From an uncultured cyanobacterium (GTDB lineage: Bacteria > Cyanobacteriota > Cyanobacteriia > PCC-6307 > Cyanobiaceae): a stretch of 64,000 nt of DNA. The stretch covers positions 124,001-188,000 of the forward strand of contig CAIOGZ010000077.1 in the NCBI GenBank assembly GCA_903858015.1. Direction: 5' to 3'. A model generated the notes under the pieces. That model was not told the origin of the DNA, made no database searches, and was given only the letters and a program-made list of their open reading frames with translations. Positions 37,498 through 47,236 of the stretch are shown in pieces. Both the position numbers and the translations under genes were made by a program. How positions within the stretch are numbered: position 1 is the first letter of the stretch; each line of letters opens with the position of its first letter.

Positions 37498-38373
37498 TCA
37501 GGAGCAAATCACACCAAGCGAGGCTAGACGAACGCGGAGCTTGCTCCAGTTGAAACTACGCGGATCGGCCCTTCCCTGCCCCATGTCCACATGCCGGTGC
37601 GTGGTGATGGCCTCGGGAGGAATCGGGAAACGGTCCATCCAATCGGCTAAAACCACCGCCAAGGCATCGTACTGGGCTTCGCTGTAGCCGCTGTGGCCAG
37701 GGGCTTCATTCTCGCCATCGAGGGGGGTTTCGAGGCTGAGGTGGAGGGCGAAATTGTTGATCGAGCCCTTCACCTTGCGACTGGTGTGCACCCAGCGTCC
37801 CTCGAAAGCCGAGTAGCCAGCGCCGAAGGCTCGATCAGCCGGATCCACCGCATCAATCACCGCTCCATCTTCACCAATCAGGGTGTGGTAACTCACCTGG
37901 GCATCATCATTCGGATGGGCGGTTTGAAAGGTGTTGATCGCTGAGCCCAATCCATAGACGGTTTCATGGAGCACCACCAGCCGTGGCGTCGGATCCAATC
38001 GGTTGCCATAGGCATCCTCACGGAATCGATCGCCGTAATTGGTGGGATCAATCCGAACCCGCCGGCGGCGGCGATCCAGGGAAGCCAGCAGGCCCTCGAG
38101 GCGCTGTTGCAGGGCCGGTTCAGAGCTCGGACAGGACGCTCGCAGTGGCGAAACCCAGCTGGGATGGGCGGGAGGGGCAGGTGGCCGCTGGCGGCTGGGT
38201 TGAGACCTGCCCCCTTGCTGCCGACTCTCTTCGAACAGATCCAACAGCGAGGGCCCAGGCACGGAAGCGTTGGGGGCAAGCAGGCTGCGGGCCAACCAGA
38301 CCATTCCACCCAGGCTGAGTACGGCAGCGCCAGCCAGGGCCAGCAATAGGGGGCGACGGGTTTCGGCGTTCAT
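37498..38373 (-). CDS. N-acetylmuramoyl-L-alanine amidase (Amidase_2 type), membrane-anchored
   Basis: 291 residues. N-terminal signal anchor (about 9-32, LALAGAAVLSLGGMVWLARSLL), Gln/Pro/Ser-rich linker, then the amidase domain from about 125. Zinc ligands are in RLVVLHETVYG (first His) and ITTHRHVDMGQGRADP (second His, with the following Asp in place of the usual ligand region). VSYHTLIGEDGAVIDAVDPADRAFGAG and the middle part match the family. It would cleave the sugar-peptide bond in peptidoglycan in the periplasm. Convergent with the lysozyme-like gene, 16 bases apart. Confidence 0.85.
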   Translation of the reverse strand: MNAETRRPLLLALAGAAVLSLGGMVWLARSLLAPNASVPGPSLLDLFEESRQQGGRSQPSRQRPPAPPAHPSWVSPLRASCPSSEPALQQRLEGLLASLDRRRRRVRIDPTNYGDRFREDAYGNRLDPTPRLVVLHETVYGLGSAINTFQTAHPNDDAQVSYHTLIGEDGAVIDAVDPADRAFGAGYSAFEGRWVHTSRKVKGSINNFALHLSLETPLDGENEAPGHSGYSEAQYDALAVVLADWMDRFPIPPEAITTHRHVDMGQGRADPRSFNWSKLRVRLASLGVICS

Positions 38374-38424
38374 GGCACTTTCAAGGCAGCTTCAAGGCAG
38401 GTTTATGGCACGTTCAAAGCAGGT

Positions 38425-40176
38425 TTAAGGCAATAAGGAGAGCCATCGGGCCCGGCGGGTTGCCGCAGTAGCCGGCGCGCCTGGATCGATCGCCAGCTGC
38501 CAGCGTTCAACAGCCGGCGGATCGCACTGGAGGCTGGTTTGGCGTAGCAAGCCATCGCGACAAAAATGAACTTGCAGGGCAGCGGAATCGGCAGAATCGA
38601 GCAGGAGCTGGCAAGCGTCTTCCGGCGTACGAAGCCGCTGCTGCTCGATCGCTAGCAACTCATCTCCCAACTGCAGTCCTGCCCGCTCGGCGGCACCGCC
38701 CCGCATCACCCGGGTCAAGCTGGTGCCACCAGAGGCAAGCGTCCAACCGGCATCTCGATAGGGGGAGCGTTCCGCCATAAGTACAAGTCCCACGTCTGCG
38801 AGGTAGCCGTCAATATCTGGATCATGCTCGCTTTCCAACCAAAACGGCAGCAAAGTGGACAGATCACGGGCATGGTGTGCAAAGGCCTCAACCAGATCGG
38901 ATTGGCGGTACCCCCGGCTGGCGATGCCATGGGACTGCCACAGCCGCTGCAGCACCAGGGCCAGGGCCGCACCGTGCCGACGTAGATGCAGATCAAGCAC
39001 CAGGGCGAGCACAGCACCCTTGAGGTAATAACTGATCTGGCAATCCGGAGCGTGGGGATCGGGACGGTAGAGCTTGACCCAGGCCTCCTGGCTGCTCAGC
39101 TGCAACGACTGAACCATCCTTCCCGGTGTGAGGCGGTAGCGCGATAGCTGGGCGCCGAGGTCGGCCAACAGTTCCTGCTCGTCGCTGATTCCGGCTGCCA
39201 GCGGTAGGAGCAGGTCGTAATAGCTGGTGACCCCTTCGACGAACCAAAGGCTGGGCACCAGGGTGGCACGGTCGTAATCGATCGGACACAACTCTGCCGG
39301 CCGCAGCCGCCGCCCATTCCACTGGTGGAGATACTCATGGGCCACGAGCTGCAGGAGCTTGCGACGCCCATCGGCCTGGCGCAAGGCACGGCGCCCGAAC
39401 TGCAACACGGTTCCATCGTCATGTTCCAGGCCGCCATAGCCCTGGGCGAGCAAGTGCAGCACAAACAGGTAGGCCGCCGCCGCCGGCCGCTCCACCCCCA
39501 TCAACCGGCAGCAGGCTTGGCACACCCGTTCCACATCCGCCAGCCAGTCGGGATCCCGACTGGGCAGATCCTCGCCCCAACCCACCCAGCGATGGGGAAC
39601 CCCGGCCACCACGAACCCATGGCAGCGGTGCGGCCCCAGCTCGAGCGGACTATCGATGAGGTGGTCGAAATCTCGCGCCAGCCAGCCGCCGCTGCCATCG
39701 GCAGGTAAGGACAAAAACGGCTGCCAACCCGGCGGCAACGCCAATGTCAGGCGCCATGGGCTCCAACGCTCCCCTTCCACCTGCAAAACCACCGCCGCCA
39801 GGGCGAGGAAGCCATGGTCGGCCGTGAGGTGACAGGTGCGAACCGTGAGCTCCTCGGCCAGCAGGCGCCAGCTCAGCTCGATCGGGGCTGCAGGCTCCGC
39901 CTGCTGGGCTGGATCGGTACCGCGATCGAGGCACTCGAACTGCCAACAAGCCGGTTCGAGCCGTTCGACGGCGAGCGGCCTGCCGTTTTGGTAAACCTCC
40001 AGACCTTCCAACCAGCGCACGTAATCGCGGATCAGATAGGAGCCGGGGGTCCAAGCGGGCAACCGCAGCCGCACAACGGCGGTTCGGGGCTGGAAGCGCA
40101 GGCTTGCCCGCACCAGATGCTGGTGGGGGTCGCGAAGGTCGAGGTGGAGCTGGGCGGGGCTGGGGTAATCAGGCAC
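38425..40176 (-). CDS. M61 family metallopeptidase with PDZ domain
   Basis: 583 residues, glycyl-aminopeptidase-like. The N-terminal beta domain has LPAWTPGSYLIRDYVRWLEG (about 38-57). The zinc motif HEXXH is VAHEYLHQWNGRRL (about 283-296), with the third ligand in LWFVEGVTSYYD. A C-terminal PDZ domain (about 490-560) has TSLTRVMRGGAAERAGLQLGDELLAI. No signal peptide is visible, so a cytosolic location is likely. Substrates of cyanobacterial M61 proteins are not established. It overlaps the end of the Ycf35 gene by 8 bases. Confidence 0.9.
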   Translation of the reverse strand: MPDYPSPAQLHLDLRDPHQHLVRASLRFQPRTAVVRLRLPAWTPGSYLIRDYVRWLEGLEVYQNGRPLAVERLEPACWQFECLDRGTDPAQQAEPAAPIELSWRLLAEELTVRTCHLTADHGFLALAAVVLQVEGERWSPWRLTLALPPGWQPFLSLPADGSGGWLARDFDHLIDSPLELGPHRCHGFVVAGVPHRWVGWGEDLPSRDPDWLADVERVCQACCRLMGVERPAAAAYLFVLHLLAQGYGGLEHDDGTVLQFGRRALRQADGRRKLLQLVAHEYLHQWNGRRLRPAELCPIDYDRATLVPSLWFVEGVTSYYDLLLPLAAGISDEQELLADLGAQLSRYRLTPGRMVQSLQLSSQEAWVKLYRPDPHAPDCQISYYLKGAVLALVLDLHLRRHGAALALVLQRLWQSHGIASRGYRQSDLVEAFAHHARDLSTLLPFWLESEHDPDIDGYLADVGLVLMAERSPYRDAGWTLASGGTSLTRVMRGGAAERAGLQLGDELLAIEQQRLRTPEDACQLLLDSADSAALQVHFCRDGLLRQTSLQCDPPAVERWQLAIDPGAPATAATRRARWLSLLP

Positions 40177-40513
40177 CGCAGTGGATCAAAGCATTGGGGA
40201 GCTGGAGCTGGGCCTGCAGCAGGGCATCCCTGGCGGCATAGTCCCGCGTCAGCCTGGCCAGCAGCGGCGGCAGGGAACGGCAGCGGCTGAGCCGTTGTAA
40301 GTCCCCCACCAGGGCCAGGGAGCCATCGGCACCGCGGCACCAGCCCAGGCTGAGACCATCGCTTAGACGCACCTGTAGCAGCACGGGTTTGGATTCAGCT
40401 CCAAAACCACGCAGTTCGCCGCCGTTGCAGGGCGAGAGACCCATCGCTTCAAGGCTTGCCGCCAAGATATCGAGATCACGTAGAACCGTTGGCAGGATCG
40501 AAAGATGGGACAT
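40169..40513 (-). CDS. ycf35: Ycf35 / DUF1257 family protein
   Basis: 114 residues from the ATG at 40511-40513. The family N-terminus MSHLSILPTVLRDLDILAASLEAMGLSP is clear, followed by VLLQVRLSDGLSLGWCRGADGSLALVGDL and a C-terminal LLARLTRDYAARDALLQAQLQLP. This is a plastid- and cyanobacteria-wide protein of unknown function. Its start codon overlaps one possible purN start on the other strand (shared CATG at 40511-40514). Likely co-transcribed with the M61 peptidase, which it overlaps by 8 bases. Confidence 0.8.
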   Translation of the reverse strand: MSHLSILPTVLRDLDILAASLEAMGLSPCNGGELRGFGAESKPVLLQVRLSDGLSLGWCRGADGSLALVGDLQRLSRCRSLPPLLARLTRDYAARDALLQAQLQLPNALIHCGA

Positions 40514-41216
40514 GGGCACCATGGCCGCCTGCGTTGAAGTTAGCGAGCCACTGCCGGCCTTCCAGTGGCCATCGCCACAGTTCGTAGGCGGAGCCTGGCC
40601 CGATCTCGGCCGGCCGCTGCGGCTCGGGGTGATGGCCTCCGGCCAGGGCAGCAACTTCGAGGCCCTGGTGGCGGCCTGCCGCAGGGGCCCGGCCGGGGCC
40701 GAGGTGGTGGAACTCGTGGTTAACAACCCGCTCTGTGAAGCCCGCCGCCGCGCTGAGCGACTGGGCATTCCCTGCCGCCTCCTCGACCACCGTCATTTTC
40801 GGGAGCGGCAGCTGCTCGATCAGCAGGTGGCGGCCAGCTTCCAGGCCAACGAGGTGGATCTGGTGGTGATGGCTGGCTGGATGCGGATCGTCACCCCGGT
40901 GCTGATCGGTGCCTATCCCAACAGGCTGGTGAACATCCATCCGTCGCTGTTGCCCAGTTTCCGGGGCCTCGATGCGGTGGGGCAGGCCCTGGCTGCTGGC
41001 GTGACGATCAGCGGTTGCACCGCGCACCTGGTGGAAGAGCTGGTCGATGCCGGACCGATTCTGGCCCAGGCGGCAGTGCCGGTGCTCGCCAACGATAGCC
41101 ACGCCAGCCTGGCGGCCAGGATCCAGAGCCAGGAGCACCGGATTTTGCCCTACGGCGTTGCCCTGGCAGCCCAACGGTTGTGGGGGGAGCGGCTAGGCCC
41201 GGCCGATCAAGGGTAA
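40512..41216 (+). CDS. purN: Phosphoribosylglycinamide formyltransferase
   Basis: Third step of purine synthesis, using 10-formyl-THF. The core begins at LRLGVMASGQGSNFEALV (about 37-54). Catalytic residues are in NIHPSLLPSFRGLDAVGQALAAGV (Asn-His, about 142) and CTAHLVEELVDAGPILAQ (His and Asp). The first ~35 residues are extra to the usual N-terminus. The start could be 40512 or the ATG at 40521; no good later start precedes the first beta strand. The divergent Ycf35 start leaves no intergenic space, so the promoter must lie inside coding sequence or purN must start later than shown. Confidence 0.93.
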   Translation: MGTMAACVEVSEPLPAFQWPSPQFVGGAWPDLGRPLRLGVMASGQGSNFEALVAACRRGPAGAEVVELVVNNPLCEARRRAERLGIPCRLLDHRHFRERQLLDQQVAASFQANEVDLVVMAGWMRIVTPVLIGAYPNRLVNIHPSLLPSFRGLDAVGQALAAGVTISGCTAHLVEELVDAGPILAQAAVPVLANDSHASLAARIQSQEHRILPYGVALAAQRLWGERLGPADQG

Positions 41217-42271
41217 AAGGGCAACTGGGGCAGCCCCGCCGAGGCCTCCAGGCCTGCCAACAGGTTGAGGCATTGGACTCCTTGGCCGGCTTGGCCTTTG
41301 ATCAAGTTATCGATCGCACTCATCACGATCAGCTGGCCGGTGCGCCGATCTACCTGGACAGAAAGAAGGCAGCGGTTGGTCTGGCGCACCCATTTGGTGG
41401 AGGGATAGGTGCCCACGGGCAATACCCCGACACTGGCACTCTGGCGATAGGCGGCCTTGAGCAGGGTGGTGCAGTCCTCGGCGGTGAGCCCGGGATCCCG
41501 CAACCGCGCGTAGACCGTGGCCAGTAGGCCCCGCACCATCGGCATCAGGTGGGGCGTGAACTGGAGCTGGATCGGCTGGCCGGCAGCCAGGCCAGCGATC
41601 TGTTCGATTTCACTGGTGTGGCGGTGGCCCACCACGCCGTAGGGCGCCACAGCTTCGGAAGCCTCGGCCAGCAGGAGATTCTCCTTGGCGGCGCGGCCGC
41701 CGCCAGAACTGCCGGTCTTGGCATCGATCACGATGCCAGCCGTTTCGATCAGACCCTGCTTCAAGAACGGCAGCAGGGCCAGCAGGCTGGCGGTGGGGAA
41801 GCAACCCGGGGCCGCCACCAGCCGGGCCGCACGGATCCTGGGCTCCTCGAACTCGACCAGGCCATAGACAGCTTCAAGGCAGAGATCGTGGTCGCTGCGG
41901 GGCACCTGCTTGGCCTCCGCCGCATACACCTCCTGCCACTGGGCCAGGGAGCGGTAGCGGTAATCGGCAGAAAGGTCTACCACCTTCACCCCAAGGCGTA
42001 GCAACTCGGGCACCAGGCCTGCGGCCAAGCCATTGGGGAGGCTCAGCACCGCCAGATCAGCCACCGCCGCAATCGCTGCCGGATCGGGGCTGCACACCAT
42101 CGGATCGCCCGGCAGGGGTAAAAACGGAACCAGGTCGCTCCAGCGGCGGCCACTGCTGCGCTCGCCGCCCAGAAAGGTGACCGTGAATGAGGGGTGATCC
42201 TGGAGCAGGCGCAGGGTCTGGAGGCCCCCATAACCGCTGGCACCGATCACCGCGACGCGTTTGCCTGGCAT
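41207..42271 (-). CDS. argC: N-acetyl-gamma-glutamyl-phosphate reductase
   Basis: Third step of arginine synthesis, reducing acetylglutamyl phosphate to the semialdehyde. 354 residues. N-terminal NADP site RVAVIGASGYGGLQTLRLL, catalytic cysteine in VAAPGCFPTASLLALLPFL (about 150), and later GHRHTSEIEQ and FTPHLMPMVRGLLATVYARL. It is tail-to-tail with purN, overlapping by 10 bases, and divergent from ribBA, 86 bases away. Confidence 0.96.
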   Translation of the reverse strand: MPGKRVAVIGASGYGGLQTLRLLQDHPSFTVTFLGGERSSGRRWSDLVPFLPLPGDPMVCSPDPAAIAAVADLAVLSLPNGLAAGLVPELLRLGVKVVDLSADYRYRSLAQWQEVYAAEAKQVPRSDHDLCLEAVYGLVEFEEPRIRAARLVAAPGCFPTASLLALLPFLKQGLIETAGIVIDAKTGSSGGGRAAKENLLLAEASEAVAPYGVVGHRHTSEIEQIAGLAAGQPIQLQFTPHLMPMVRGLLATVYARLRDPGLTAEDCTTLLKAAYRQSASVGVLPVGTYPSTKWVRQTNRCLLSVQVDRRTGQLIVMSAIDNLIKGQAGQGVQCLNLLAGLEASAGLPQLPFYP

Positions 42272-42357
42272 GCCGATGCGACAGGAACGCTGGATCGTAC
42301 CGGGACCTATAACTGCAGATCACAGCGATCCAACCCGTCCTGACCCAAGCTCCCTTC

Positions 42358-44109
42358 ATGTCCGAGGCTGCAGCAACGGAATCGACGGCCGCCAGCCCAG
42401 CCCAGAAGCCGCAGCAAGCAGCTGCTGTGCGCTTTGATTCGATCGTCGATGCCCTGGCGGCGATCCGCAACGGCGAATCGGTGGTAGTGGTGGATGACGA
42501 GAATCGCGAAAACGAAGGCGATCTGATCTGTGCGGCCCAATTCGCCACCCCCCAGCAGATCAACTTCATGGCCACCGCGGCCCGGGGCTTGATCTGCCTG
42601 GCCATGGAGGGGGAACGGCTTGATTGGCTCGAGCTGCCGCTGATGGTCAACCGCAACACCGACAGCAACCAGACGGCCTTCACCGTGAGCGTCGATGCCG
42701 GACCCGAGAACGGCGTCAGCACGGGAATCTCGGCGGAGGATCGGGCTCGCACAATCCAAGTGGCGATCCATCCCGAAAGCCGCCCTACCGACCTGCGCCG
42801 GCCCGGTCACATCTTCCCCCTGCGGGCCCGCGATGGCGGCGTGCTCAAACGGGCAGGCCACACCGAAGCCGCCGTGGATCTGGCGCGCCTTTCCGGCCTC
42901 TATCCCGCCGGGGTGATCTGTGAGATCCAGAACCCCGATGGCTCGATGGCCCGGTTACCCCAGCTGGTGCACTACGCCCGCCAGCACGGCCTGCGCCTGA
43001 TCTCCATCGCCGATCTGATTCGCTACCGCCTCGACACCGAACGCTTCGTGCGCCGCCAGGCGGAAGCGGCGATGCCGAGCGCCTTCGGCAGCTTCCGGGC
43101 GATCGGTTACCGCAACGAACTCGATGGCAGCGAGCACGTGGCGATCGTGAAGGGTGAGCCCGAGCGCGCCACGGCACCGGTGTTGGTGCGGGTTCATTCC
43201 GAATGCCTCACCGGCGATGCCTTTGGATCCCTGCGCTGCGACTGCCGTGCCCAACTCGAGGCGGCCCTGCGCCTGATCGAGGCCGCCGGTGAAGGGGTGG
43301 TGGTGTACTTGCGTCAGGAGGGACGCGGTATCGGCCTGATCAACAAGCTCAAGGCCTATTCGCTGCAAGATGGGGGGCTCGATACGGTGGAGGCCAACGA
43401 AAGGCTGGGATTTGCTGCCGACCTGCGCAACTACGGCGTGGGTGCCCAGATCCTCAGTGATCTAGGCGTTCATCGGCTGCGACTGATCACCAACAACCCC
43501 CGCAAGATCGCCGGCCTTGGCGGCTATGGCCTCAGCATCGAAGACCGGGTGCCCTTGGTCATCGACCCCGGCGACCACAACGCGGCCTATTTGCAAACCA
43601 AACGGTTGAAGTTAGGGCACTTGATCGGTGAACCAACCGCCGCGGCGGGCTCCGATCAAAACGCTGACCAAAAGCTAGCCGAGTCAACCAGCCCCCAGGG
43701 CCTTACCGCTGTACTGGCCTGGCAAGGCGAAGCAAGCCCCCGGGCCTTGGCAGACCAGGTCGAGATCCTGCGCCAGTGGGCCCAAGAGCGCGCCCTGCTG
43801 CTGAATCAGGAAAACCATCCGCGCTTGCTGGCCCTACTCGAGCAACCCAGCATCGCCCTGCTGCTGGCCGGCGGTGAAAACCGCCAACTGACCGCTGCCG
43901 ATCTAGCCGGTTCGCTGCTGGCCATGGCCCAGTGGTCGAACACCAGCTCGCTGGGCCTGCTGCTCGCCCCCGATGCCCAGCGGCGTGGTCACCCGAGTAT
44001 GGATCTCGAACCTGAGCAACGCGCCTTGGCGGATCTTGCCCCCCCCAGCGCCAGCAGGGGCTGTCCGCTGCTGAATCTCACCCCCGGAGCCTTCATCCAC
44101 TGGTCCTGA
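42358..44109 (+). CDS. ribBA: Bifunctional DHBP synthase / GTP cyclohydrolase II
   Basis: Makes both riboflavin precursors. The RibB domain (about 20-220) has [19 protein letters not shown] and [13 protein letters not shown]. The RibA domain (about 225-420) has [25 protein letters not shown] with zinc cysteines and [18 protein letters not shown]. After about residue 425 comes an extra ~155-residue domain with Ala/Leu/Gln-rich helices ([26 protein letters not shown], then [20 protein letters not shown]). That extension is also known in other picocyanobacterial RibBA proteins, from memory, but I know no function for it. Confidence 0.95.
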   Translation: MSEAAATESTAASPAQKPQQAAAVRFDSIVDALAAIRNGESVVVVDDENRENEGDLICAAQFATPQQINFMATAARGLICLAMEGERLDWLELPLMVNRNTDSNQTAFTVSVDAGPENGVSTGISAEDRARTIQVAIHPESRPTDLRRPGHIFPLRARDGGVLKRAGHTEAAVDLARLSGLYPAGVICEIQNPDGSMARLPQLVHYARQHGLRLISIADLIRYRLDTERFVRRQAEAAMPSAFGSFRAIGYRNELDGSEHVAIVKGEPERATAPVLVRVHSECLTGDAFGSLRCDCRAQLEAALRLIEAAGEGVVVYLRQEGRGIGLINKLKAYSLQDGGLDTVEANERLGFAADLRNYGVGAQILSDLGVHRLRLITNNPRKIAGLGGYGLSIEDRVPLVIDPGDHNAAYLQTKRLKLGHLIGEPTAAAGSDQNADQKLAESTSPQGLTAVLAWQGEASPRALADQVEILRQWAQERALLLNQENHPRLLALLEQPSIALLLAGGENRQLTAADLAGSLLAMAQWSNTSSLGLLLAPDAQRRGHPSMDLEPEQRALADLAPPSASRGCPLLNLTPGAFIHWS

Positions 44110-44319
44110 ACCAACGGCAGCCGGGTAATGGGGCACCGGGCCTCCGCACCATAAGCGGGGAGCGGATACGCGCCGGATCGGGCCTGCGCCCCATCCGGGC
44201 CAAGCCAACTGCCGGATGCTGAAGAGGGCAGGTAGGGAGGAAGCATCGGCGCCACAGCACGACGTTTACGCCAGCTGCTCTCGCTGCGGGCTGATCAAGG
44301 CCGGCTCTCCCTTGAAGGG

Positions 44320-47199
44320 GTGCTGAGCATGGCGGCCCTAGGGTTGGGTCTTGGCTTGTTGCTGGAAAAACCCGCTGCGGCCGCAACGCTGCCCGCCTCT
44401 ACGACAAGCCAAGACTTCGGCACCGGGGCAGCAGCAGCCGACAGCGGCGACGGGCAGGTTGGGGCCGCCGAGGGCGGCGGCAACCAAAGCGCCCCTGGCG
44501 GCGCCAGCCCAGCGCCAGCCCACCACATGCCCAGAATGCACGCGGCTGGCGCAGCGAAGTCGCCGAGCCCGGCCGGCACCCTAGGGATGGTCCCAACCCC
44601 AGACCTTCACCAGGCCCATTCCGCTGCCCTCAGCCCCCCGCTCACGCCCCCCCCTCCCCCGTCAGCAAGCCAGGAAATCCCGGCCGCAGATGGGAAAACC
44701 AGGGCGGATTGGCAGTACCAAGAGGCCCTTGCGCAGACTGGACTGACGCAAGCGACCTGGAGTCAGCCGGGCTTCAGCCAGCAAGGCTTGAGCCAGGCGG
44801 AGCGGCCCCTGGCGGGCTTGACCGAACTGGGGTTGAGCCAACCGGGTTTGAGCCCAACCATCCCGTCCCAGCCTGGCTTGATCCACACCGAGCCAGCTCC
44901 CGAGCGGGCAGTGGAGCCCTTGGATTCTGGCCACCGGCACGGTGCATCCGCCGAGCCCGCTATGGCAAACAGCAGCGAGCCCCCGAGCGGCGACGGTGCT
45001 CCCTGGCTGGAGCGGGAAGGCAAAGCCCCAGCCCCAGAGGGGCCACCAAGCTTTTTGATTGAGCTCCATACAACGGGTGGCGTGGTGAGCCGCAGCGTCA
45101 ACGGGCTTTCCAGCAGCATCAGGAGCGGCAACCAGGTAGCCCTTGAGAATGGGTCGTTGGACCTGCTTCGGGCTCCAGCCACAGAGCTGCGAATTGAATC
45201 CAGCCGGATCGAGCGATCGCTCGCAGCTTCCCTGCAGGATCGTGCCGTCCTTGAAACCAGCCTCAGCAACCGTGGCGTGTTCAACAGTGCCATCCGGGGT
45301 GGGGATAGCGGCGGCTCCTATTTGATCAGCGCCAAAGACCAACTAGCGCTTGGCTTGCAAGCCGCCAGCGGCGGCGATCTACGCGTCGTCGACCGGGTTA
45401 CGGCCCTGGAGAATTCACGCTTGGAGGACAGCGGCGGCGGCGATGGACTAACCATCGAAGCCCACCTGAAGCTGCAGCTCAGCACCCAGCTTGCCGAACT
45501 CCGCCCCACAGGGGTAGGGGAGCTGGCCAGCACGGCGGTGCGCAATAGCAGCATCCGGCTGGGAGATGGCTCGAATCGCATCGTGATCAGCAGCCAGCTC
45601 AGCCCCGAGATTGAACTCAGCCCCAGCCAGGGCCAGGCGCCGATCGCAACAAGCTTCTCCCCCCCGCCAGAGTCAACCCTGCCCAGCCTGCAGCTAAAGG
45701 GCAGCTCGATCGGCCTCAGCCATAGCCTGCTTGACAGCGGCGCCGGAGATGATGCAATAATAATTAAAAGCACAATTGGTTCCGCCAGCCAAGCCCATTC
45801 CCACAACTTGGCAGCCATGGGTAACCGAGATACGTCGATATCTGGAGCAGAGCTTTCAGCCGTAGCAATAGAACATTCTGAACTCAGGCTTGGAGCAGGC
45901 AACGACGCTCTTGAGCTTGAAGGCTCGATGCTGAATTCCCGTATTGAGGCTGGCCCCGGGCAGAACACCATCAGCATCCGCGGGCCGATCGTGGCAGGAG
46001 AATTGGTGCTGAGCGCCGGCAGTCAGAACCAGGTTGTCCTGGGCGATGACAACAGCAGCCTCCATCTTCAGGGCGCGGGCGATCTGCTGCTGGAGTCAGG
46101 GGCGGGAGATAATCAATTTTTGCTGCAAGGACCTTTCACAGGCAGCATCAACGCCGGCGCTGGTGCCGACCTCCTGCTGACTAGGCCTAGGGCTGCCGCA
46201 GGGGCGGCGGATGCACAAACCTGGAGCAGCGACGTGCGCCTCAATGGCCCAGACAGAGGGCAGCTGGGGGAGCTTCGTTTCACCGATGTTGAATCTCTGG
46301 TTCTCGGATCAGCCAAAACCTCGGTGATGGTCGCTCCGCAGGGCAGTCTGAGTGGCGCCCTTAGGGGCAGCGGCCAGGACGATCTCAACTATGGCGACTG
46401 GATTCAGCCGGTCCGGGTTGACCTCCGAGGCGGTCGGGCCACGGCTATCGCAGCAGGCAAAGATGGTGGCGTCGCTGGCTTTGGGTCGGTGCGCGGCGGT
46501 CACGGGGACGATGACCTGGTGGCAGCCAGCAGCACATCCTGGCTGGAAGGGGGCGACGGCCAAGACTGGCTGGAATTGTCCAGCTGGGACATGAATCCAG
46601 CCGCGGCGGCGCCCTCCCAGCCAACCGTGCTGTGGGGCGGCGGCGGCAACGATCTGTTTGTTCTCCCGGAACTCGAGTCGCTGCTTAGCCGAGGCCAGAA
46701 TCCGTCCGGCCGGGGCGCGCCACTACAGCGGGACGGATTACTCAATGGCGCCAATGCGGAAGCGCCTTTCCCGTCCCTGGCGGTGGAATCGGCCCAAAGA
46801 CCAAGCCTGGCTGATCTCACCTTTGTCACCGCTCCCGGCGGTGGCATCGGCCTCAGTGATCGGCTGGCCTACTGGCTGCCCAGCCCGCCAATCGGTCCTA
46901 GCTGGGCAAACCAAGGGGGCGCCAAGGTTGGTTACGCCCTAGTGGAGATCACCCCCTGCGGCATCGAGGGTGTGGGGAACATCCGCTTGTTGCCGATTGC
47001 GCCGTTGGAGCAGCTGCTGGCGGGGATCGGGGTCAGCACAGCCCAACTGGCGATCGCAACAGGCAGCAATGGCAGTGATCTGGTGCTGCTGGAACCGGGC
47101 CGAACCTACCGCGAGCTGGCTACCCTTCCAGCACTGCATGGCCCAGGCGGTGAGAGCGCGGCGATTGCGGACCGGTTGCAGCCGCTAGGGCCAGGCTAA
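44320..47199 (+). CDS. Repeat-rich RTX-like exoprotein (959 aa)
   Basis: 959 residues from the GTG at 44320. An N-terminal hydrophobic segment (AALGLGLGLLL) is followed by a low-complexity Pro/Ser/Gln region (about 20-245), including a short repeat of GLSQ/PGLS type at about 145-190. From about 250 the rest is beta-solenoid-like, with units such as IRLGDGSNRIVI, LLDSGAGDDAIIIKS, LRLGAGNDALELEGS and INAGAGADLLL, and RTX-like GGHGDDDL, GGDGQDWLEL and GGGGNDLFVLPEL at about 725-790. Probably a substrate of the adjacent type I exporter (inference). The frame stays open ~29 codons upstream to an ATC behind GGGAGGA, so the start is uncertain. Convergent with hlyD, 37 bases apart. Confidence 0.7.
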   Translation: MLSMAALGLGLGLLLEKPAAAATLPASTTSQDFGTGAAAADSGDGQVGAAEGGGNQSAPGGASPAPAHHMPRMHAAGAAKSPSPAGTLGMVPTPDLHQAHSAALSPPLTPPPPPSASQEIPAADGKTRADWQYQEALAQTGLTQATWSQPGFSQQGLSQAERPLAGLTELGLSQPGLSPTIPSQPGLIHTEPAPERAVEPLDSGHRHGASAEPAMANSSEPPSGDGAPWLEREGKAPAPEGPPSFLIELHTTGGVVSRSVNGLSSSIRSGNQVALENGSLDLLRAPATELRIESSRIERSLAASLQDRAVLETSLSNRGVFNSAIRGGDSGGSYLISAKDQLALGLQAASGGDLRVVDRVTALENSRLEDSGGGDGLTIEAHLKLQLSTQLAELRPTGVGELASTAVRNSSIRLGDGSNRIVISSQLSPEIELSPSQGQAPIATSFSPPPESTLPSLQLKGSSIGLSHSLLDSGAGDDAIIIKSTIGSASQAHSHNLAAMGNRDTSISGAELSAVAIEHSELRLGAGNDALELEGSMLNSRIEAGPGQNTISIRGPIVAGELVLSAGSQNQVVLGDDNSSLHLQGAGDLLLESGAGDNQFLLQGPFTGSINAGAGADLLLTRPRAAAGAADAQTWSSDVRLNGPDRGQLGELRFTDVESLVLGSAKTSVMVAPQGSLSGALRGSGQDDLNYGDWIQPVRVDLRGGRATAIAAGKDGGVAGFGSVRGGHGDDDLVAASSTSWLEGGDGQDWLELSSWDMNPAAAAPSQPTVLWGGGGNDLFVLPELESLLSRGQNPSGRGAPLQRDGLLNGANAEAPFPSLAVESAQRPSLADLTFVTAPGGGIGLSDRLAYWLPSPPIGPSWANQGGAKVGYALVEITPCGIEGVGNIRLLPIAPLEQLLAGIGVSTAQLAIATGSNGSDLVLLEPGRTYRELATLPALHGPGGESAAIADRLQPLGPG

Positions 47200-47236
47200 T
47201 TTTTGCAGAGCTAACCATCGGCCGCAGCATGGTGTT

